DNA of 64,000 bases from assembly GCA_003518365.1 (NCBI GenBank), contig DOYU01000021.1:1-64000 (forward strand), given 5' to 3'. The notes beneath the pieces are model-generated. The model made no database searches. It worked only from the letters and a program-made list of their open reading frames with translations, and was not told the origin of the DNA. Both the position numbers and the translations under genes were made by a program. Below, in pieces: positions 50,768 through 59,011 of the stretch. Numbering within the stretch: the first letter of the stretch is position 1; each line of letters opens with the position of its first letter. Source of the stretch: Candidatus Magasanikiibacteriota bacterium (GTDB lineage Bacteria > Patescibacteriota > Patescibacteriia > Magasanikbacterales > UBA922).

Positions 50768-51793
50768 TTATGAAATTCTGACACTTTCCCCACTTTCCAT
50801 AGACGCATATGAAGCTTCCACAATCTCGAGCGTCGATAAGACTTCATCTTTTGTAATATAGGCAGGAGCATGGTGAAACATCACATCATACATATTTTGG
50901 ATCACACCAATATGCCCATATCCATAGACCGTATCTGCAGTATCGGGAAATGATACGGCTCGATACGCGTCTTCTCCGAGCCCTTGCCAAGAAACAATTT
51001 CATCCATTGCTTTGCCACCAATTTTGACTGTGGCATGTTCAAAACACATCGTAATACTTCCTTCTAAATTTTCTGGATACGAAATAGTATTCACCTGACA
51101 CGATCCTATCACATCATTATGAAATTTTACTTGCAATGAGACGACATCTTCACTCTCCATTGCATGTCCATAATTGCCACCAAACGCAAACACATGTTTT
51201 GGTGTAGACTCGACGACATGACACATCATATCGACATAATGAATTCCCTGATTCATGAGCACACCACCTTCCAAATCTTTTTTGCCATGCCATCCATCAT
51301 CATAATAACTTTGTGGACGATACCAAAAACAAGATGCATTGACATATTGCAATGTCCCGACAACATCTCTTTGCGTCTGCAAAAATCGTACCGGAGGATT
51401 AAATCTATTTTGCATCACAGGCAACAACAATCTGCTATATTCTGTTGCCACATCAAACATATCTTTTGCATCAGAGAATTTCATGGCAAGTGGTTTTTCA
51501 ACAATCACATCTTTTCCAGCTTTCATACTATCTATGGCAATCTGCCGATGTGATGCAGGAGGCGTACAGATAGCAATAACATCCACCGTGTCATCTTGAA
51601 GCAACGCCTGATAGTCCGTATACATGCGTACACTTCCGTCTATTGTATGGACCAAGGCATCCATTCTTGCCTGATCAGTATCACAGAGAGCAACAATGGT
51701 TGCGTGTGTTACCGCATGGACAGCGTGAATATAGGTAGAAGCAATACGCCCACATCCAATAAGTCCAATGCGAAGAGATTTGTGTGTTGTCAT
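50768..51793 (-). CDS. Gfo/Idh/MocA-family oxidoreductase
   Basis: A 341-residue NAD(P)-dependent dehydrogenase, probably of a sugar or sugar nucleotide. The Rossmann motif is IGLIGCGRIASTYIHAV near residue 10, the EKP motif is VIVEKPLAM near 97, and GGVLMNQGIHYVDMMCH near 175 is the GG..DxGxHxxD active-site stretch of the WbpB/UDP-GlcNAc 3-dehydrogenase branch. The start MTTHKSLRIG is chosen; the upstream frame has no family support. Confidence 0.88.
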   Translation of the reverse strand: MTTHKSLRIGLIGCGRIASTYIHAVHAVTHATIVALCDTDQARMDALVHTIDGSVRMYTDYQALLQDDTVDVIAICTPPASHRQIAIDSMKAGKDVIVEKPLAMKFSDAKDMFDVATEYSRLLLPVMQNRFNPPVRFLQTQRDVVGTLQYVNASCFWYRPQSYYDDGWHGKKDLEGGVLMNQGIHYVDMMCHVVESTPKHVFAFGGNYGHAMESEDVVSLQVKFHNDVIGSCQVNTISYPENLEGSITMCFEHATVKIGGKAMDEIVSWQGLGEDAYRAVSFPDTADTVYGYGHIGVIQNMYDVMFHHAPAYITKDEVLSTLEIVEASYASMESGESVRIS

Positions 51794-51997
51794 ACGTGTC
51801 TCAGTTAAAAAACAGGATCGATATATATCGTACCATATATGTAAAAACTGCATAGGGTGTCTCCTATCTTGGCTTTTTGTATAAAAAAAGATAGAATGAC
51901 CTACTTTTTGATTTGACATCGCTTTTTTGTACGTGATTCTCTCCCGTATACAAAAGCTGGGTCAACTCGACCAAAGAAATACCTCGGAGGAATTTCC

Positions 51998-52099
51998 ATG
52001 ATCAAGTTCATCGTCACCGCCGGGCCGGCGCTGACACCCATGACCCACTCTCTCCGGAGGTGGGTCTGTTGCTTTCTATCGCATTCTATTTTACTATGA
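51998..52099 (+). CDS. Possible 33-residue SD-led small ORF
   Basis: CGGAGGA lies six bases before the ATG of a 33-codon frame starting MIKFIVTAGPALTP. A hairpin with arms GACCCAC/GTGGGTC (about 52039-52063) falls inside it and GGTC/GACC lies in the leader. The set SD, GC-rich codons and hairpins matches the accessory class. It may be a deletion remnant of such a gene or a real small gene; no homology is visible. Confidence 0.35.
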   Translation: MIKFIVTAGPALTPMTHSLRRWVCCFLSHSILL

Positions 52100-52129
52100 A
52101 TAGTATAATAACCTTTTAAGCCTTCCCCT

Positions 52130-52486
52130 ATGCCGGAACAACTCCACCACGGCAGCTGCCACTGCGGCGCTGTCGCATACGATGTGACCATGTCACTCGA
52201 CAACACAATCACCTGCAATTGTTCTATGTGCGGACGCGCAGGAACCATTCTTGCGTTTGTGCCAGCAGAAAAATTCACCCTTCTCTCAGGAGAAGACGCA
52301 CTCACAAATTATCAATTCAATAAAAAAGTGATTGATCATCTCTTTTGCAGCATCTGCGGGATCAAAGCATTTGGGAAAGGAAAAGACAACGATGGGAATG
52401 ATACCGTTGCAGTAAATGTTCGCTGTCTTGATGGTGTTGATATTGAAAGTCTTTCCCCGTATCAGTACGATGGCAAAAATGTATAA
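52130..52486 (+). CDS. GFA (glutathione-dependent formaldehyde-activating-like) zinc protein
   Basis: A 118-residue protein of the CENP-V/GFA family. Zinc ligands: GSCHCGAV near residue 9, CNCSMC near 30 and HLFCSICG near 72. Family members bind zinc and some handle S-hydroxymethyl-glutathione; the true role here is unknown. No SD. Confidence 0.85.
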   Translation: MPEQLHHGSCHCGAVAYDVTMSLDNTITCNCSMCGRAGTILAFVPAEKFTLLSGEDALTNYQFNKKVIDHLFCSICGIKAFGKGKDNDGNDTVAVNVRCLDGVDIESLSPYQYDGKNV

Positions 52487-52562
52487 GAAATCCCCATCGA
52501 CAAATTACGTTTGCCAACAATGTTCATCATAATGTATGTACATTACAGCAACCCTCTTCCCT

Positions 52563-52611
52563 TAAGCTGTTTGTCCCGATTTGATCGGGATTGGTGACAA
52601 AAAGTAAGGGA
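52563..52611. repeat. Partial copy of the 131-bp repeat family
   Basis: TTAAGCTGTTT and GGTGACAAAAAGTAAGG match the beginning and end of the repeats at 39221 and 55273, but the centre is replaced by CCCGATTTGATCGGG, itself a palindrome. Confidence 0.5.
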
Positions 52612-52617
52612 GGAAAT

Positions 52618-52650
52618 AAAAAACGTTCGCCATATCAGCAAACGTTTTTA
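52618..52650. terminator. Bidirectional terminator
   Basis: AAAAACGTT and AACGTTTTT pair around a loop of about 16 nt containing GC/GC, between the convergent GFA and DUF1189 genes. Confidence 0.65.
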
Positions 52651-52664
52651 CTATATCATGAATA

Positions 52665-53537
52665 TTATTTCTTCTCCTGCGGAGATTTTGGGAGTTGTAT
52701 GTCTGACATCGGCGGTTGCTGCGGCATCTTTTTCATACCGTAGAAAAGAGCGCCAAACATGAACCCAAGGAGAATGATCGAGTATACATACGGCACAGGA
52801 AAGACCATCAAAAGCATGATGAGCTGCACAATCGTAGGAACGGTCAGTGCATACACACCGATGGTGAACACCTGCCAATAGGTAATAGGCTTTTTGTCTG
52901 CGCGCGCGACCACGTAGACCAGCCATGACATAATACCCAGAAAAAACAATTTCCACATGCCCAGAAAACCGGTAATCACAAGCGCAATAGCAAGCAAAAT
53001 CCACGGCATGGCACCCTGAAAAAATGTTGTTAATTTGTCACTCACCTGCTGTCTTGTCACAGAAAAGGAAGGAACATTTTTGATATATTCTGTTTGGACA
53101 TTCTTCAAATCCTGATCATAGACTTTGATCAGTTTACTCGTGAGCACGAGCGTTGGTATCTCATCGACAACATCGCCACGCGCGTCTTCGATACTCACAG
53201 AACTCGTTGTCACGGTATCAACATAGAGGAGCATGGCATCACCTTCTGTACTTTCAAAAATCTGACGATATGGCTGTTCCAATCCTGAAATGGATAAGGT
53301 GCCATCCTGCACTGATACAGCAACATCTGGTGCATTCTCAGTCACTTCATTCCAATACACCAATGCTTGTGATGGCAAATCTCGGACGAACAGATAGCCA
53401 CCAATCACCACGACAAGAAAAAAGAATATGAAAAAATACGCAAGCGCGCTGCCAAGTTTTTCTCGGTTTGATGCCAGCCAGGTGACATCATAACAACTTT
53501 TGTAGAAGGCTGTTGCAATATGTTTGAGAAATTTCAT
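52665..53537 (-). CDS. DUF1189 membrane protein
   Basis: A 290-residue membrane protein of the DUF1189 family. The N-terminal LKHIATAFYKSCYDVTWL, TM1 at about 33-53, a large outside loop (54-175) and four further helices (about 175-275) fit the family. The function is unknown. The start MKFLKHIATAFY is the family N-terminus. The upstream region has an inverted repeat. Confidence 0.78.
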   Translation of the reverse strand: MKFLKHIATAFYKSCYDVTWLASNREKLGSALAYFFIFFFLVVVIGGYLFVRDLPSQALVYWNEVTENAPDVAVSVQDGTLSISGLEQPYRQIFESTEGDAMLLYVDTVTTSSVSIEDARGDVVDEIPTLVLTSKLIKVYDQDLKNVQTEYIKNVPSFSVTRQQVSDKLTTFFQGAMPWILLAIALVITGFLGMWKLFFLGIMSWLVYVVARADKKPITYWQVFTIGVYALTVPTIVQLIMLLMVFPVPYVYSIILLGFMFGALFYGMKKMPQQPPMSDIQLPKSPQEKK

Positions 53538-53555
53538 AATAAATCCTGATATGCG

Positions 53556-53599
53556 GATAATCCAGATCAACAGATACGTATCCGTGGATCTGGATTATC
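53556..53599. repeat. Inverted repeat upstream of the DUF1189 gene
   Basis: GATAATCCAGATC (53556-53568) is inverted at 53587-53599, with nested ACGGATAC/GTATCCG copies. It lies between the rpmG terminator and the DUF1189 start and could be an operator or leader hairpin. Confidence 0.5.
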
Positions 53600-53623
53600 T
53601 GGATATCCGTATGCTGCTACAAA

Positions 53624-53646
53624 CAAAAACACCCCTGTTACGGGGC
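53624..53646 (-). terminator. Terminator of rpmG
   Basis: On the minus strand CGCCCC-GTAAC-AGGGGTG followed by five T, 12 nt past the rpmG stop. Confidence 0.75.
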
Positions 53647-53657
53647 GTAGTGTACCA

Positions 53658-53813
53658 TTACTTGGTTTCCTTGTGCAAAGTATGAGTGCCGCAAGTTGGG
53701 CAGAGTTTCTTGAGCTCGAGGCGATCCTTGAGCTTTTGTTTATTTTTTCTAGAAAAATGGTTGATCTGCTTGCACTGCTCACATTGCAGCTTGATCATCT
53801 GTTTCTGTGCCAT
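53658..53813 (-). CDS. rpmG: 50S ribosomal protein L33 (zinc-ribbon form)
   Basis: A 51-residue protein that the usual ORF length limits miss. It reads MAQKQMIKLQCEQC, then KNKQKLKDRLELKKLCPTCGTHTLHKETK. The four cysteines in two CxxC pairs (Cys11, Cys14, Cys38, Cys41) make it the zinc-binding form. The region is bL33-like in length and ends with the family C-terminus THTLHKE. It has its own strong promoter and terminator; no SD (CATATG). Confidence 0.93.
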   Translation of the reverse strand: MAQKQMIKLQCEQCKQINHFSRKNKQKLKDRLELKKLCPTCGTHTLHKETK

Positions 53814-53848
53814 ATGATTAATTACAGAATGATGTTAGTAGTGCAAAG

Positions 53849-53877
53849 ACTATACAGGATTGCGGGAGATTTGTCAA
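53849..53877 (-). promoter_or_regulatory. rpmG promoter
   Basis: Minus-strand TTGACA (53872-53877), 17-nt spacer, TATAGT (53849-53854), about 35 nt before the ATG. Confidence 0.8.
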
Positions 53878-53940
53878 TACACACATAAAGGGAAGAGCCT
53901 CCATTGATTTTTGGCTCTATTATGCTATCCTCTGTCATAT

Positions 53941-55191
53941 ATGAGAGTAGCCATCGTAGGTGGAGGCGCCGCTGGCATGATGTGCGCCGCAACTATCGCA
54001 GAGGAATATCCACATGTGGAAATCTTTGTGCTCGAAAAAAACGCCTCTCTTGGCAAAAAAGTCATTATTTCCGGTGGTGGGAGATGTAATGTTACGACCG
54101 GTATAGAAGACATTGCATTGGTACTCGAAAAATATCCTCGCGGCAATAAATTTCTCCAATCTGCCATGCATCGATTTTCTCCGAGCATGGTCTATGCTTG
54201 GTTTGAAGCACATGGCGTTCCACTCAAATGTGAAGACGATTTGCGAGTGTTTCCCGTATCAAATAATGGGAAAGATATTGTGGCGGTGTTTGAAGATATA
54301 TTTGAAGAAGCAGACGTTCACGTCAAATATAAACACAATGTACAAGATATAACAAAAAAAGAAACAGGATTTGTTCTTTCTTTCAAAGATCAAAATGATC
54401 TCGAGGTAGACAAGGTCGTCATGGCACTCGGTGGACAAGCGTATCGTCACACCGGATCTACTGGCGACGGATATTATATCCTCGAACAATTGGGACACAC
54501 AATCACTCCCCTTGCACCAAGTCTCAATTCTTTTTTGACAAAAGAATCCTGGCCAAAAGAACTTTCTGGCCTTTCATTTCAAAAAGCAACCATTTTTGTA
54601 CACGGACAAAAAAAACAATATAACAGTACCGGCCCATTTCTCTTTACCCATACTGGTGTCAGCGGCCCGGCAGTGTTTGCACTGTCTTCTCGAATTGCAT
54701 TTCTTGACTATGACAAAACGAATCCACTCGCAATACAGATAGATGTCTTTCCAGACCAGACAGAACAAGAACTTCTTGAAAGACTTCAACAAACGAGAGA
54801 AGAACACATGCAAAAAACATTCAAAAATACGTTACCCCACTTGGTAGCGAAGTCACTTGCAGAAGAAATGTGTATCCAACTCGATATTCCCCTCGATAAA
54901 AAAAATGCCGACATGAGTAAAAAAGAATTGGCACGTATCGCAACATATGTAAAAGGAATACCACTCGAAGTAATTGGACGCGGTGCAGGAGATGAATTTG
55001 TGACTGCCGGTGGCGTCGAACTCACAGAGGTCGACCCAAAAACAATGGAATCAAAAATATGTCCTGGACTGTACTTTGCAGGAGAAATTCTTGACGTCGA
55101 CGGCTATACAGGCGGATTCAACTTACAAGCGTCTTGGGCAACTGGGAATGCTGCGGGTATAGCGATTGGAAGTAATGTGCCATTAGCCTAA
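53941..55191 (+). CDS. HI0933-like FAD-dependent flavoprotein (aminoacetone oxidase family)
   Basis: A 416-residue FAD-binding protein. The dinucleotide motif is MRVAIVGGGAAGMMCAATIAEE (1-22), then GKKVIISGGGRCNVTT near 45, ALGGQAYRHTGSTGDGYYI near 165, and the family end YFAGEILDVDGYTGGFNLQASWATG. It is probably cytosolic. The start is at MRVAIVGGG, one of the conserved N-termini. No SD. A copy of the 131-bp repeat follows. Confidence 0.88.
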   Translation: MRVAIVGGGAAGMMCAATIAEEYPHVEIFVLEKNASLGKKVIISGGGRCNVTTGIEDIALVLEKYPRGNKFLQSAMHRFSPSMVYAWFEAHGVPLKCEDDLRVFPVSNNGKDIVAVFEDIFEEADVHVKYKHNVQDITKKETGFVLSFKDQNDLEVDKVVMALGGQAYRHTGSTGDGYYILEQLGHTITPLAPSLNSFLTKESWPKELSGLSFQKATIFVHGQKKQYNSTGPFLFTHTGVSGPAVFALSSRIAFLDYDKTNPLAIQIDVFPDQTEQELLERLQQTREEHMQKTFKNTLPHLVAKSLAEEMCIQLDIPLDKKNADMSKKELARIATYVKGIPLEVIGRGAGDEFVTAGGVELTEVDPKTMESKICPGLYFAGEILDVDGYTGGFNLQASWATGNAAGIAIGSNVPLA

Positions 55192-55272
55192 ATACCAACA
55201 ATTTTGGATTTGTCACCATGACCATGACGTCTGACATTAATTTGAATTACGAAAAACATTTCTTCTTATCCA

Positions 55273-55403
55273 AGGGGTTTTAAGGGGAAAGCTGTTTGAG
55301 CCTAAGTGCTTGCCAATGAGTATTTTCTTAGCACCGACACAGGCGAGTTCTTTCCCCTAACACTTTTTGTTACTTTTTGGTGACAAAAAGTAAGGGAAGA
55401 AGT
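55273..55403. repeat. 131-bp dispersed repeat, copy 2
   Basis: Second near-complete copy of the repeat at 39221-39351 in the same orientation, including the TTACTTTTTG-GTGA-CAAAAAGTAA hairpin at its end. It lies 80 nt after the flavoprotein stop codon. Confidence 0.8.
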
Positions 55404-55446
55404 ATATATATTATTATCTGAAACATCTTTCTTAAAAAAGAAAGTA

Positions 55447-56577
55447 TTATTTCTTATAATACTTCTTTCCCTGCAACTTCTCCGGCAAAAAACTTTTCTT
55501 TGATCTCATCTCATACCCTTCACCATATCCAAGTTCTTTCATCAAGGCTGTCGGGGCATTCCGGACTTCCATAGGAATAGACAAATTTCCATGTGCCTTC
55601 ACATCTGCCTCTGCCGCGCGGAGGGCATCGTAGGCAGATCGATCTTTTTTACTTTCTGCGAGATAGACGACGCCGTGAGCCAAATTGATCGCGCATTCCG
55701 GCAATCCTATTGTCTCTACTGATCGAAATACTTCATTTGCCACGACGAGCGCGGTTGGCTGCGCCATGCCGATGTCTTCACTCGCAAAGACGACCATCCT
55801 TCGCGCAATAAACTTTGGGTCTTCACCAGCATCAAGCATCCGTGCGAGATAGTACACCGCCGCATCCGGCTGGCTCGCGCGCATAGATTTGATAAAGGCG
55901 CTAATCGTGTTGTAATGTTCCTCCCCTTTTTTATCGTAGCGCAGATGTTTTGATTGCAGCGCTTCTTTCAAATGCTCGACAGTAATGGTGGTATATAATT
56001 CTTTTGTCTGCTCTAGCATGGTCAGTGCTTGGCGTGCGTCACCGTTTGCCATAGCAATGAGCCATTCCATAGCATCGTCTGGAATATACATCTTTGTGGC
56101 TGTCAAAATAACGCGCATATCATCTGGCGTATGTTCGTGCAAGACAAACACCCGACATCGTGATAAGAGCGCGGAGATGACTTCAAAGCTGGGATTTTCT
56201 GTGGTCGCGCCGATCAACACGATTTCTCCAGATTCCACAAACGGGAGCAGATAATCTTGTTGCGCTTTATTGAAGCGATGAATTTCGTCGAGAAACAATA
56301 TTTTTTGCGAATCACTTTCTGTCTTGATCACTTTTTCTACATCAGCCTTTTTTGCAGAGACAGCAGAGAGTTCAAAAAAATTTGCACCGAGACTTTCTGC
56401 ATATATTTTTGCCAATGTTGTCTTGCCACTTCCCGGAGGCCCCCAAAGAAGAAATGAAAACATATGCCCCTGCTCGATCGCTTTGCGAAGTGGCTTTCCG
56501 GGTCCCACAAGATGTTCTTGACCAATAAAGTCGTCAAGTGCCCGCGGACGGAGTTGTGTGGCGAGTGGGGTTTTCAT
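55447..56577 (-). CDS. rarA: Replication-associated recombination ATPase RarA (MgsA)
   Basis: A 376-residue clamp-loader-like AAA+ ATPase acting at stalled replication forks. PLATQLRPRALDDFIGQEHLVG leads the family N-terminus, Walker A LWGPPGSGKTT near residue 46, Walker B ILFLDEIHRFNKAQQD near 94, sensor IGATTENPSFEV near 123 and the C-terminal tetramerisation part with AFIKSMRASQPDAAVYYLARML and EDIGMAQPTALVVA. The C-terminus is somewhat shortened relative to 420-450 in E. coli. Confidence 0.92.
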   Translation of the reverse strand: MKTPLATQLRPRALDDFIGQEHLVGPGKPLRKAIEQGHMFSFLLWGPPGSGKTTLAKIYAESLGANFFELSAVSAKKADVEKVIKTESDSQKILFLDEIHRFNKAQQDYLLPFVESGEIVLIGATTENPSFEVISALLSRCRVFVLHEHTPDDMRVILTATKMYIPDDAMEWLIAMANGDARQALTMLEQTKELYTTITVEHLKEALQSKHLRYDKKGEEHYNTISAFIKSMRASQPDAAVYYLARMLDAGEDPKFIARRMVVFASEDIGMAQPTALVVANEVFRSVETIGLPECAINLAHGVVYLAESKKDRSAYDALRAAEADVKAHGNLSIPMEVRNAPTALMKELGYGEGYEMRSKKSFLPEKLQGKKYYKK

Positions 56578-56619
56578 ATATACCAGCAGTAAGCAATAAG
56601 CAGAGTAAGCAGAATATGC

Positions 56620-57006
56620 TTATCGCTTATCTACTGACTGAAATCCAAGCGAAAGGGAATTGATACAATACCGCTTACCAGTCTCTGTCGGACCGTCGTC
56701 AAAGATGTGGCCAAGATGAGAACCACACTGTGCGCAGCGTACTTCTGTTCTCGTCATGCCCAGAGTAGTATCATCGAGAAATGTCACTGTCCCCTCTCCC
56801 ATATCACGATCAAAACTCGGCCATCCACAATGGGAGTCAAATTTTGCGCCAGAAGCAAATAACACATTGCCGCAAGCTGCACATGTGTAGGATCCGTCTT
56901 CTTTGTGATCGAGAAATTTGCCGGAAAATGGCGCTTCGGTACCACGTTCTCTAAGAATGTGATATTGTTCTTGGGTAAGTTTCTCTCTGAACTCTTGGTC
57001 GTTCAT
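56620..57006 (-). CDS. msrB: Peptide-methionine (R)-S-oxide reductase MsrB
   Basis: A 128-residue repair enzyme that reduces methionine R-sulfoxide. Two CxxC pairs bind zinc (CAACGNVLF near 43-46; CAQCGSHLGH near 92-95), WPSF is near 64 and the catalytic Cys is in RYCINSLSL near 113. The start MNDQEFREKL is used; the longer frame begins with a TTG. Its promoter reads back to back with the tRNA-Val promoter. Confidence 0.92.
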   Translation of the reverse strand: MNDQEFREKLTQEQYHILRERGTEAPFSGKFLDHKEDGSYTCAACGNVLFASGAKFDSHCGWPSFDRDMGEGTVTFLDDTTLGMTRTEVRCAQCGSHLGHIFDDGPTETGKRYCINSLSLGFQSVDKR

Positions 57007-57041
57007 ATAGGGAGGTGTGAGAAAGTACAATGTATAGGTTC

Positions 57042-57070
57042 ATCGTACGTCGAATTGGCAGGTTGGTCAA
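57042..57070 (-). promoter_or_regulatory. msrB promoter
   Basis: Minus-strand TTGACC (57065-57070), 17-nt spacer, TACGAT (57042-57047). The -10 is the same as at guaB. Confidence 0.6.
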
Positions 57071-57084
57071 CTCACAGCATTGTA

Positions 57085-57113
57085 TTGACTACTTGACGGG
57101 AATACGGTATAGT
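57085..57113 (+). promoter_or_regulatory. tRNA-Val promoter
   Basis: TTGACT (57085-57090), 17-nt spacer, TATAGT (57108-57113), about 28 nt before the mature tRNA start. Confidence 0.75.
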
Positions 57114-57141
57114 TAGCCTCGCAAAAAACAATGGATTTTAT

Positions 57142-57218
57142 GCGCGCCTAGCTCAGTTGGTTAGAGCATCTCGTTTACACCGAGAGGGTCGGGGGTTCGA
57201 ATCCCTCGGCGCGCACCA
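57142..57218 (+). tRNA. tRNA-Val (anticodon TAC)
   Basis: Acceptor GCGCGCC pairs with GGCGCGC, anticodon stem TCTCG/CGAGA with loop TTTACAC (anticodon TAC), T arm GGGTTCGAATCC, encoded CCA at 57216-57218. It is the second valine isoacceptor in the window (the other is GAC at position 1). Confidence 0.95.
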
Positions 57219-57303
57219 AGAACATAAGCAATAAACACTAAACAATAAACAGTCGTTACTCAAAATTGTTTATTGCCTGCTGTTTATTGTTTATTTTTTT
57301 CAT
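57219..57303. other. Inverted-repeat spacer between two tRNAs
   Basis: AAACAATAAACAG and CTGTTTATTGTTT pair across a loop and are followed by a T-run, so this is probably a terminator or a processing stem between the tRNAs. Confidence 0.5.
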
Positions 57304-57376
57304 GCCGTCATAGCTCAGTTGGTAGAGCGCATCCATGGTAAGGATGAGGTCTCGGGTTCGATTCCCGATGTCGGCT
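57304..57376 (+). tRNA. tRNA-Thr (anticodon GGT)
   Basis: Acceptor GCCGTCA against TGTCGGC has one T-T mismatch, the anticodon stem CATCC/GGATG has loop ATGGTAA (anticodon GGT), and the T arm is CGGGTTCGATTCCCG. CCA is not encoded. The mismatch in the acceptor is unusual but all other arms are sound. Confidence 0.9.
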
Positions 57377-57377
57377 C

Positions 57378-57413
57378 AAAAAAAACATTGCTACATCAAG
57401 CAATGTTTTTTTT
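57378..57413 (+). terminator. Terminator after tRNA-Thr
   Basis: AAAACATTGC/GCAATGTTTT stem with T-run of eight, just past the tRNA end. The 225 nt to 57640 contain no gene but a TATACT box about 57604. Confidence 0.8.
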
Positions 57414-57639
57414 GCAATCAATGTTTGAACTGAGCATCAAGAATATTCTATTCATTTTCAATACATCTCACACCAACAAAAAAGTACCTCGCTCATCACC
57501 AAAATTCCTCCTATATATTTATTCATAACATAGACATGTTAGCATCTACTACTCTAAGTCAAACCATGCCTTATACGCTCTACATCTCCTACACATTATG
57601 TGATATACTCTTATCAATAATGACCTCCTCTGCCTGTCT

Positions 57640-58992
57640 ATGCCAGCAGCTATTTCAATTCACAATCTTTCTGTTACCTATTTTCCTGGAAAGAGCAATG
57701 AAGTAAAAGCACTCAGTAATGCTACTCTTGATATTTATTCAGGAGAATTTATTATTTTTTTTGGTCCTTCTGGTTGTGGAAAATCCACCCTCCTCTACAC
57801 TATTGCTGGTCTTGAAAGACCCACAGAAGGAGAAGTTGTTGTCCAAAATTTAACATTGCATGACCTGAAAAATAAAGAACTAGAATATTATCACCAGTTT
57901 ACCACCGGCATGGTCTTTCAGGCGTTTCATCTGATTCCCTCTCTGAGTGTTGAAAAAAATATCTTGTTGCCGCAAATCGCAGTCGGAGGAAAACGGAAGG
58001 AACGCCAAGCAGAAGCAGAACGCCTCATGAAATATTTTGGCGTGTATGAACAACGAGGCAAATTGCCAAACGAACTTTCCGGTGGGCAGCAGCAACGTGT
58101 TGCTATTTGTCGTTCGCTCATCAATGATCCTGAAATTATCTTTGCTGATGAACCGGTCGGAAATCTTGATTCAAAATCAGCACAAGACGTGCTTGCCCTT
58201 ATTCAAGAATTGAACATCAAACAAAAAAAGACGATCATTCTCGTCACGCATGATCCTTCCCACCTCGATATAGCGGATCGCGTGTTCTTTATGAAAGATG
58301 GGAAAATCATTAATACCAAGGAAAATCCCAACAAACGACACATTACGCCAGGTGAACTCGCTGCGGCTCCAGCACCACCAAAGACAAACCTCGAATTGGT
58401 CTCCACATCATTTACCAAAGAAGGTGCCTTTGGGCTGGAAGGCATGTTGCTCGACTATACAGCAAAAGAAATTGTTGCAGAGGCACTCACTGGATTTACG
58501 GCAGAAGAAATCAATCGTATCGAACAGTATGTGAAGTCATATCTGACCGATGTAAAAGCAAAACCGAGCACATTGCAGGAATATCTCAATGAAGATTATA
58601 TGACAGCCAATGGATTGGCTCTCAATAAACGCTCTGCCAAAAGGCTGACAACCTTGCTCACGCATACAGCAAAGGAAATGCGTGACCTTCACGACAGAGT
58701 TATCAGCAAACATAAGAAAAAACCAAACTATGCAGCAGAACTACGCTACTATTTGCTCGGGACGTTTGATGTGTCACTGAGAAATACTGAGGCAATTGAT
58801 GCCATGGATGCCGTTATCAAGGATAGAATCAATGACAGGACAGATAGAAAAGGCGCGCAAGCGATGTTTGAGTTGCCTATCTCTCGTGGGGGTGTAGGTC
58901 TTCGCAAAAGAGTTGCAAGAAAAATGGCAAAGCACCTCGACGTGGTATTACTCGCAAGATATCGTGTTGAAAAAAAGGCAAAAAAAATATAA
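57640..58992 (+). CDS. ABC transporter ATPase with extra C-terminal domain
   Basis: A 450-residue protein. The first 230 residues are a MacB/LolD-type ATPase: Walker A FGPSGCGKSTL near 42-52, Q-loop MVFQAFHLIP near 88, signature ELSGGQQQRVAICRSL near 148, Walker B IIFADEPVGNLD near 168 and the H-loop VTHDPS near 205. The remaining 220 residues (about 230-450) have a linker rich in Pro/Ala, then Lys/Arg-rich alpha-helical segments with no recognised fold. LolD-like ATPases are normally about 230 residues, so this extension is a real addition. The FtsX-type permease follows 19 nt later. Confidence 0.82.
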   Translation: MPAAISIHNLSVTYFPGKSNEVKALSNATLDIYSGEFIIFFGPSGCGKSTLLYTIAGLERPTEGEVVVQNLTLHDLKNKELEYYHQFTTGMVFQAFHLIPSLSVEKNILLPQIAVGGKRKERQAEAERLMKYFGVYEQRGKLPNELSGGQQQRVAICRSLINDPEIIFADEPVGNLDSKSAQDVLALIQELNIKQKKTIILVTHDPSHLDIADRVFFMKDGKIINTKENPNKRHITPGELAAAPAPPKTNLELVSTSFTKEGAFGLEGMLLDYTAKEIVAEALTGFTAEEINRIEQYVKSYLTDVKAKPSTLQEYLNEDYMTANGLALNKRSAKRLTTLLTHTAKEMRDLHDRVISKHKKKPNYAAELRYYLLGTFDVSLRNTEAIDAMDAVIKDRINDRTDRKGAQAMFELPISRGGVGLRKRVARKMAKHLDVVLLARYRVEKKAKKI

Positions 58993-59011
58993 TACGTAAT
59001 GACTGGCTCGC

